A stretch of 9,901 nt of DNA from Nitrospinae bacterium RIFCSPLOWO2_12_39_16. GTDB lineage: Bacteria; Nitrospinota; Nitrospinia; UBA9942. The translations under genes and the position numbers were made by a program. Under the pieces are notes generated by a model. It was given only the letters and a program-made list of their open reading frames with translations, had not been told where the DNA came from and made no database searches. Below, piece by piece: positions 6,470-9,901 of this stretch; position 1 is the stretch's first letter; each line of letters starts with the position of its first letter. The stretch lies in the NCBI GenBank assembly GCA_001805005.1, contig MHDO01000003.1, positions 1 to 9,901 of the forward strand, in the 5' to 3' direction.

Positions 6470-7348
6470 TTAGTATGGCATTTCTTTTTTAAAATACTTT
6501 TTTAGTTTTTCATGCAGCCGTTGTTCAGCCTGCCTTACTGCTTCGCGTGTAACTTTGAATTTATCTCCTATTTCCTGCAAAGTGACAGGTTCTTCAGAAA
6601 GAATTCTGTTTCTCAATATCTCCTTTTCATATTCATTTAAACCATCCTCAAATTCTAACATCTTCTTATAGAACAAATCTCTGAACTCACTTTCTTCAAC
6701 CTTTTCTTCATGAGATTGCACTTTTGACTCAATAGTATCGCCGATTTTTTCCCTTGAGTTTTCATTAATTGGTGCATCCAGAGAAATATCCTGTGAAGAG
6801 ATAGCCTCACCAATATCTATTATATCTTCTTCTGTCGTACCGAAATGTTCTGCAAGTAACTTTGTGTTGGGATTGTAACCCTCTCTCTCCAATCTCTCTA
6901 TTTCGCTTCTAAGCTTAAAGAGTAGCTTTCGGCGGACATTTGTTGTCCCCATCTTTACCATCTTCAAATTATCAACAATGTATTTCAATATAAATGCCCT
7001 TATCCACCATGTAGCATAAGTGGATAATCTTGTCCCTTTGAATGGGTCAAACCTCTTAACAGCCTCAAGTAACCCTATATTCCCCTCCTGTATCAATTCA
7101 AAGATGTTACTGTACATCCTACCGAACTTCATCGCAAGTTTTACAACAAGTATTAGATGAGAGGTAACCAGCCTGTATGCAGCCTCTCTGTCCCCATCTG
7201 TCCTGTATTTTACTGCAAGTTCATATTCCTCTTCTGCTGTAAGGAATGGATACTTCTTTATCCTTGCTATGTAGCTTGTCAAGGGGTCGTAAAGGAGTGA
7301 CTTTTCTTCTTTTGCTTTATTATCTGTTAATTTTTTTAGATCATCCAT
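6470..7348 (-). CDS. rpoH: RpoH-like (sigma-32 family) RNA polymerase sigma factor
   Basis: From the ATG at 7348 the protein has 292 residues, a usual RpoH length. Region 1.2 is DPLTSYIARIKKYPFLTAEEE (21-41). Region 2 (about 55-124) includes ELIQEGNIGLLEAVKRFDP and the -10 recognition segment STYATWWIR (109-117). The RpoH-box position is VRRKLLFKLR (138-147), a variant of the usual Q-R/K-K-L-F-F-N-L-R. Region 4 (about 235-288) has the HTH LQEIGDKFKVTREAVRQAEQRLHEKL. Group 3/RpoH membership is inferred from the lack of a long N-terminal region 1.1 and from the box. The frame continues to a TTG at 7462, but that extension lies across a good promoter and encodes an implausible hydrophobic, Phe/Tyr-rich stretch. 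No Shine-Dalgarno precedes 7348. It likely directs heat-shock or envelope-stress genes. Confidence 0.85.
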   Translation of the reverse strand: MDDLKKLTDNKAKEEKSLLYDPLTSYIARIKKYPFLTAEEEYELAVKYRTDGDREAAYRLVTSHLILVVKLAMKFGRMYSNIFELIQEGNIGLLEAVKRFDPFKGTRLSTYATWWIRAFILKYIVDNLKMVKMGTTNVRRKLLFKLRSEIERLEREGYNPNTKLLAEHFGTTEEDIIDIGEAISSQDISLDAPINENSREKIGDTIESKVQSHEEKVEESEFRDLFYKKMLEFEDGLNEYEKEILRNRILSEEPVTLQEIGDKFKVTREAVRQAEQRLHEKLKKYFKKEMPY

Positions 7349-7369
7349 TTTATTTTCTATGTATAAGAA

Positions 7370-7398
7370 ATTATAAAAGCAATCATATATAAAAGCAA
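7370..7398 (-). promoter_or_regulatory. Sigma-70 promoter of rpoH, with 11-bp direct repeats
   Basis: On the minus strand TTGCTT (7398-7393) and a perfect TATAAT (7375-7370) are 17 bp apart. Transcription would start near 7363, about 15 nt before the ATG at 7348, giving a very short leader without a ribosome binding site. Two exact copies of TTGCTTTTATA (7398-7388 and 7382-7372), 16 bp apart, cover the -35 box and the spacer/-10 region. Confidence 0.6.
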
Positions 7399-7556
7399 CT
7401 ACATATAACTGAAGATAAACACAAATAAAACAAATGGGTATAAGAAATATATTATCACTCAAAAAGTAAGTAATATGTTTTTGTTTAACTCTTTGAAATA
7501 TTAATGGAAATCTGAGACAGAATGCATTTTGGGGTTGATTAGTAAAAGAAAATATT

Positions 7557-7892
7557 TCATTTAGATAGAGAACGGATATGAGTAATAATACCCTTTATCT
7601 CTTCATCCTTTAATTCCTTCCCATAGGCAGGCATCTTGTTCATCCCTTTGGATATAATAGAAATAAGTTCTTCATCTGATTTATCCAGAGTTGCTTTGTC
7701 CAGCAGATCAAGAAGTGATGCATCTACTTTAAGCATCTTTACCATTGCTGAATTCCCTTTCCCGTCTTTTCCGTGGCACGAGGCACATTTTTTGTCATAA
7801 ATCTTTTTCCCATTCTCTGCATAGGCTAATGAAAAGGAAAGGATAAATATCATTAAACACAAAATAATCAATTTTGGTTTTTCTCTTTTCAT
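7557..7892 (-). CDS. Secreted monohaem class I cytochrome c
   Basis: This 111-residue protein has a signal peptide (basic MKREKPK, hydrophobic 8-22, probable cleavage after AYA at 23-25). The mature part of about 86 residues is a small class I cytochrome c: haem motif CASCH (36-40) followed by GKDGKGN, and a distal Met ligand probably Met87 in NKMPAYGK. The C-terminal helix LKDEEIKGIITHIRSL packs on the haem in this fold. It would be a soluble periplasmic electron carrier. A strong AGGAGGA site lies just before the ATG. It follows the cytochrome-porin gene by 63 bp on the same strand with no clear promoter between, so co-expression is likely. It could take electrons from the porin's haem; that is inference. 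Confidence 0.88.
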   Translation of the reverse strand: MKREKPKLIILCLMIFILSFSLAYAENGKKIYDKKCASCHGKDGKGNSAMVKMLKVDASLLDLLDKATLDKSDEELISIISKGMNKMPAYGKELKDEEIKGIITHIRSLSK

Positions 7893-7924
7893 AAATATCC
7901 TCCTATATCCTGATACACCCCTTT

Positions 7925-7945
7925 CCCCTCCCCAGAAGGGAGGGG
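7925..7945. repeat. GC-rich hairpin between the cytochrome-porin and cytochrome c genes
   Basis: CCCCTCCC (7925-7932) and GGGAGGGG (7938-7945) form a perfect 8-bp G/C stem with a 5-nt loop, inside a strongly strand-asymmetric tract that contrasts with the AT-rich surroundings. It starts 10 bp past the stop of the cytochrome-porin gene. There is no U-run after it on the minus strand, so it is a poor intrinsic terminator. It may be an mRNA processing or stabilising stem, or a copy of a dispersed GC-rich intergenic repeat. Confidence 0.55.
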
Positions 7946-7955
7946 AGGTTGGGAA

Positions 7956-9218
7956 TTAAAACATAAATTGCATCTCTAATGTTATGTCTCTGTTTATGGT
8001 CTTTTTAATTGAAGAATCATTAGTTGTGTAGTTAGATGCTTCAAGTACAAACCTTCCATGGTCAAATGGTTTCCAATGGATTCCGAGTACAGGTCCTGAT
8101 TTCTCACTACTGTCAGACCTATCTGTATCAGGGTCAAAGAATTCCCATCTGAAGTATGGTGAAAGGGAACTATCCATGAAGTAGCCCTGGATCTCTGCGT
8201 AATAGCTCTGTGATTTATATGTAACATTTGATGTCCCGCCTGTAGGTGTGTATTCATCCGAACCGCTGAAATATGCGCCAATCAGGGCACCCTGTTTTAT
8301 CACACATTGACCCATGACACCAGTTTGATTAAACTTATCCGCATTCTCTCCACCCTTTGTCTTTAAGAGGTGCAGGGGGAACTGACCATTGTAGTAGTAA
8401 ACTCCAACCATACTGCCATTATCGCCTATAGAGTAGTCAAGAGAGGCATAGATGTCCTTATAGGTATCGGTTCCAATCTCAACAGTATTTTCATATTTTC
8501 CTGTCCCATTGACTACACCTGCCTCAAAGAATGCCTCTTTAAAGCCAACACCTACCCCTGCACCAAACTGTCTTGAGAAAGGGCGATAAGGGTTGCTTCC
8601 AACTGTTTCAGTCAAAGGTAACGGCCTTGAATATTCCAATCTTGCACCGCCGCCATGCAGGTGTATCAGCCACGGCATTATACGGCCTGCCCTTGCAGTA
8701 AAATATAAATCATCCCTTTCATTTCCGTATTGAAGATATGCTTCAGCCAATTTTGACCTTGCCCAGTCACCCATATCTGACTCTGTTGATTCAGTATTCT
8801 CTCCTGGATTTTTGCGCTCATTTTCATGCAGATACATCTCTGTAAAATACGAAAAACCGCTGTCAAGCGGACCACCTGAATATATGCTTAACGCATGTGC
8901 CTCAAAGGAGTTTCGTGTTTCAATTGCATCTGCCAGTCCTGACTGCTGGACAGTCTTATTTTTATCCCAGTAGCGGATCTTCATAGTTAATGAGAAATAG
9001 TCGGACATGTTTGCCTCTTTTGATTCAGCCCCAGGCATCTGGTGACCATGCCTTAAAAATTGCTGCCCTGCGTATGTTAGTTTATAACCTGCAATATGGC
9101 AGACATTACATCCTACCCCATACTTCCTCTCCCATGCAGATATAGCCTGACTTTCTTTAGTTATAATCACTATAAATAAAACTGTAAAAATGACAACAAT
9201 TATTGCCTTAATTTTCAT
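7956..9218 (-). CDS. Outer-membrane cytochrome-porin, Cyc2-like fused monohaem barrel
   Basis: This is a 420-residue protein. A signal peptide (basic start, hydrophobic 4-20, probable cleavage after SQA at 23-25) is followed by a short haem module, AWERKYGVGCNVCH, with CNVCH at 37-41. Then comes LTYAGQQFLRHGHQMPG, where His57, His59 or Met61 could be the distal ligand. From about residue 72 to the end the sequence alternates polar and aromatic residues in strand-like blocks (SLTMKIRYWD, FSYFTEMYLHE, FVLEASNYTT), with Gly/Asp/Asn-rich turns, ending EMQFMF. A terminal Phe is the usual outer-membrane barrel assembly signal. Length and order (one N-terminal haem, then about 350 residues of predicted barrel) match the Cyc2 type of fused cytochrome-porin known from Fe(II) oxidisers. 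A related haem-porin family of other function remains possible. AAGGAGGG precedes the ATG and a TTGACA promoter lies upstream; the small cytochrome c gene follows. Confidence 0.75.
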   Translation of the reverse strand: MKIKAIIVVIFTVLFIVIITKESQAISAWERKYGVGCNVCHIAGYKLTYAGQQFLRHGHQMPGAESKEANMSDYFSLTMKIRYWDKNKTVQQSGLADAIETRNSFEAHALSIYSGGPLDSGFSYFTEMYLHENERKNPGENTESTESDMGDWARSKLAEAYLQYGNERDDLYFTARAGRIMPWLIHLHGGGARLEYSRPLPLTETVGSNPYRPFSRQFGAGVGVGFKEAFFEAGVVNGTGKYENTVEIGTDTYKDIYASLDYSIGDNGSMVGVYYYNGQFPLHLLKTKGGENADKFNQTGVMGQCVIKQGALIGAYFSGSDEYTPTGGTSNVTYKSQSYYAEIQGYFMDSSLSPYFRWEFFDPDTDRSDSSEKSGPVLGIHWKPFDHGRFVLEASNYTTNDSSIKKTINRDITLEMQFMF

Positions 9219-9264
9219 ATAAGCCCTCCTTCTATTAAAAATTAAGATTTAAAATGTGTAATTA

Positions 9265-9292
9265 AATATATATCCCAAAATAAATCTGTCAA
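9265..9292 (-). promoter_or_regulatory. Sigma-70 promoter of the cytochrome-porin / cytochrome c pair
   Basis: On the minus strand a consensus TTGACA (9292-9287) and TATATT (9270-9265) are 16 bp apart, about 47 bp upstream of the ATG at 9218. The promoter sits in the gap after the TSUP transporter gene, so the cytochrome pair can be expressed independently of the transporter. No operator-like inverted repeat is evident. Confidence 0.6.
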
Positions 9293-9305
9293 TACCCCTT
9301 TTGAT

Positions 9306-9901
9306 TTATATTATCATGAGAGTTAAAAGCACACCGATAATAATTACCCCGATTGCTATATACAGCCTGAATACATTTAATGAAACCTTTTCAAATAATT
9401 TCTTCCCGGCAAATGTTCCTGCAAAGGCGGCTGCGATTGTTATAAATAAGAGGGTTGCATTACCGGCAAGGATGCCTCTGCCTTTGAATATGTAGAGAGG
9501 TATTCTTGTAATATCCACTACGGATGCGATGATAGTAGCCGTGGCTATAAAAGTCTCCTTCGGGATATTGTAATTAAGGAGATATACGCTGCGGATCGCC
9601 CCCTGATTTCCTACAAGCCCCCCTAAGAGTCCTGATAGAAAACCGCCTATAAAATCAATTTGTTTGGGAAGTCTCACCCTCTCACCAAGACCTGATGCCT
9701 CTTTTAAACCAAGGAATATTAGGGATATGCCCAATAAGACCTTCACTGCGCCGGAATTCATCATGCCCTGCAAGAAGGCACCGATAAAAGCCCCGGTTAT
9801 AGTTAATATGCCGAACCGCTTGAGAATTTCCGTGTTGATATGCCTGCTGAACAGAGAAAACTTCAAGAGATTATTCAAGAGATGGACAACAGCGACAATC
9901 A
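9306..9901 (-). CDS. TSUP (TauE/SafE, DUF81) family membrane transporter, 5' end outside window
   Basis: The frame is open through the right edge. Although a TTG occurs at 9878, the codons before it (reading IVAVVHLL up to the edge) continue a typical TSUP segment, and the family is usually about 240-260 residues, so the visible 198 codons lack the N-terminal repeat. The visible part has about six hydrophobic helices. It includes FGILTITGAFIGAFLQG, then the second repeat beginning FIGGFLSGLLGGLVGNQGAIRS with its Gly-rich motif, followed by YNIPKETFIATATIIASVVDITRIPLYI, and a final helix IAIGVIIIGVLLTLMII. TSUP proteins transport small anions such as sulfite, sulfonates or other sulfur compounds, usually for export; the substrate here is unknown. 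No terminator is visible between its stop and the promoter of the next gene. Confidence 0.85.
   Translation of the reverse strand, partial: IVAVVHLLNNLLKFSLFSRHINTEILKRFGILTITGAFIGAFLQGMMNSGAVKVLLGISLIFLGLKEASGLGERVRLPKQIDFIGGFLSGLLGGLVGNQGAIRSVYLLNYNIPKETFIATATIIASVVDITRIPLYIFKGRGILAGNATLLFITIAAAFAGTFAGKKLFEKVSLNVFRLYIAIGVIIIGVLLTLMII

Noticed and set aside
7349..7462. N-terminal extension of the sigma factor by 38 hydrophobic residues from a TTG
   Set aside because: It spans a well-formed promoter, has no ribosome binding site, and its composition is that of AT-rich non-coding DNA; region 1.2 starts normally after the ATG at 7348.
7512..7527. Near-palindrome around AATGCATT after the cytochrome c gene as a terminator
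   Set aside because: The pairing is short and AT-rich with no U-run; it is not convincing as a terminator.
7994..8281. 95-residue minus-strand frame overlapping the cytochrome-porin gene
   Set aside because: It lies in another frame of a gene with clear signal peptide, haem motif and barrel features, and shows no recognisable domain.

Overview
The window is AT-rich with strong AGGAGG-type ribosome binding sites. It looks like a chromosomal piece of a Gram-negative, diderm bacterium. IHF, an RpoH-type sigma factor, a SPOR-domain protein, c-type cytochromes and an outer-membrane barrel together fit Nitrospirota or a deltaproteobacterial (Desulfobacterota-like) lineage. This assignment is an inference from gene content; no rRNA or other marker here settles it.

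The left part (1 to about 1480) is accessory in character. It holds two small Cys-rich proteins on the minus strand (one cut by the window edge, one a two-helix membrane protein with a C-terminal zinc ribbon). On the plus strand there is an orphan antitoxin-like protein of the AF2212/PG0164 (DUF104) type without a toxin partner, and the 3' remnant of an XRE helix-turn-helix regulator interrupted by a stop codon. A 12-bp hairpin (1500-1530) separates this part from the core genes.

From 1523 to 7348 every gene is on the minus strand. In transcription order: an RpoH-like sigma factor, the ribosome-assembly GTPase Der, then a tight overlapping operon of an EF-G-2-type translational GTPase, a SPOR-domain membrane protein, IHF alpha and a small MerR-like regulator. 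The four operon genes overlap by 1 to 23 nt, so they are probably translationally coupled. Promoter-like sequences lie just upstream of rpoH and upstream of the EF-G gene. The EF-G leader also carries a three-unit 9-nt CAGAG repeat.

The right part (7557-9901, minus strand) holds a partial TSUP (TauE/SafE) transporter. After it, behind a TTGACA promoter, come a predicted outer-membrane barrel with one N-terminal haem motif (a cytochrome-porin of the Cyc2 type) and a small secreted monohaem cytochrome c. The last two could form a short electron path across the outer membrane into the periplasm. This pair is the most interesting part of the window. The substrate, if any, cannot be read from the sequence.

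No tRNA, rRNA, CRISPR array, insertion sequence or phage gene was seen.
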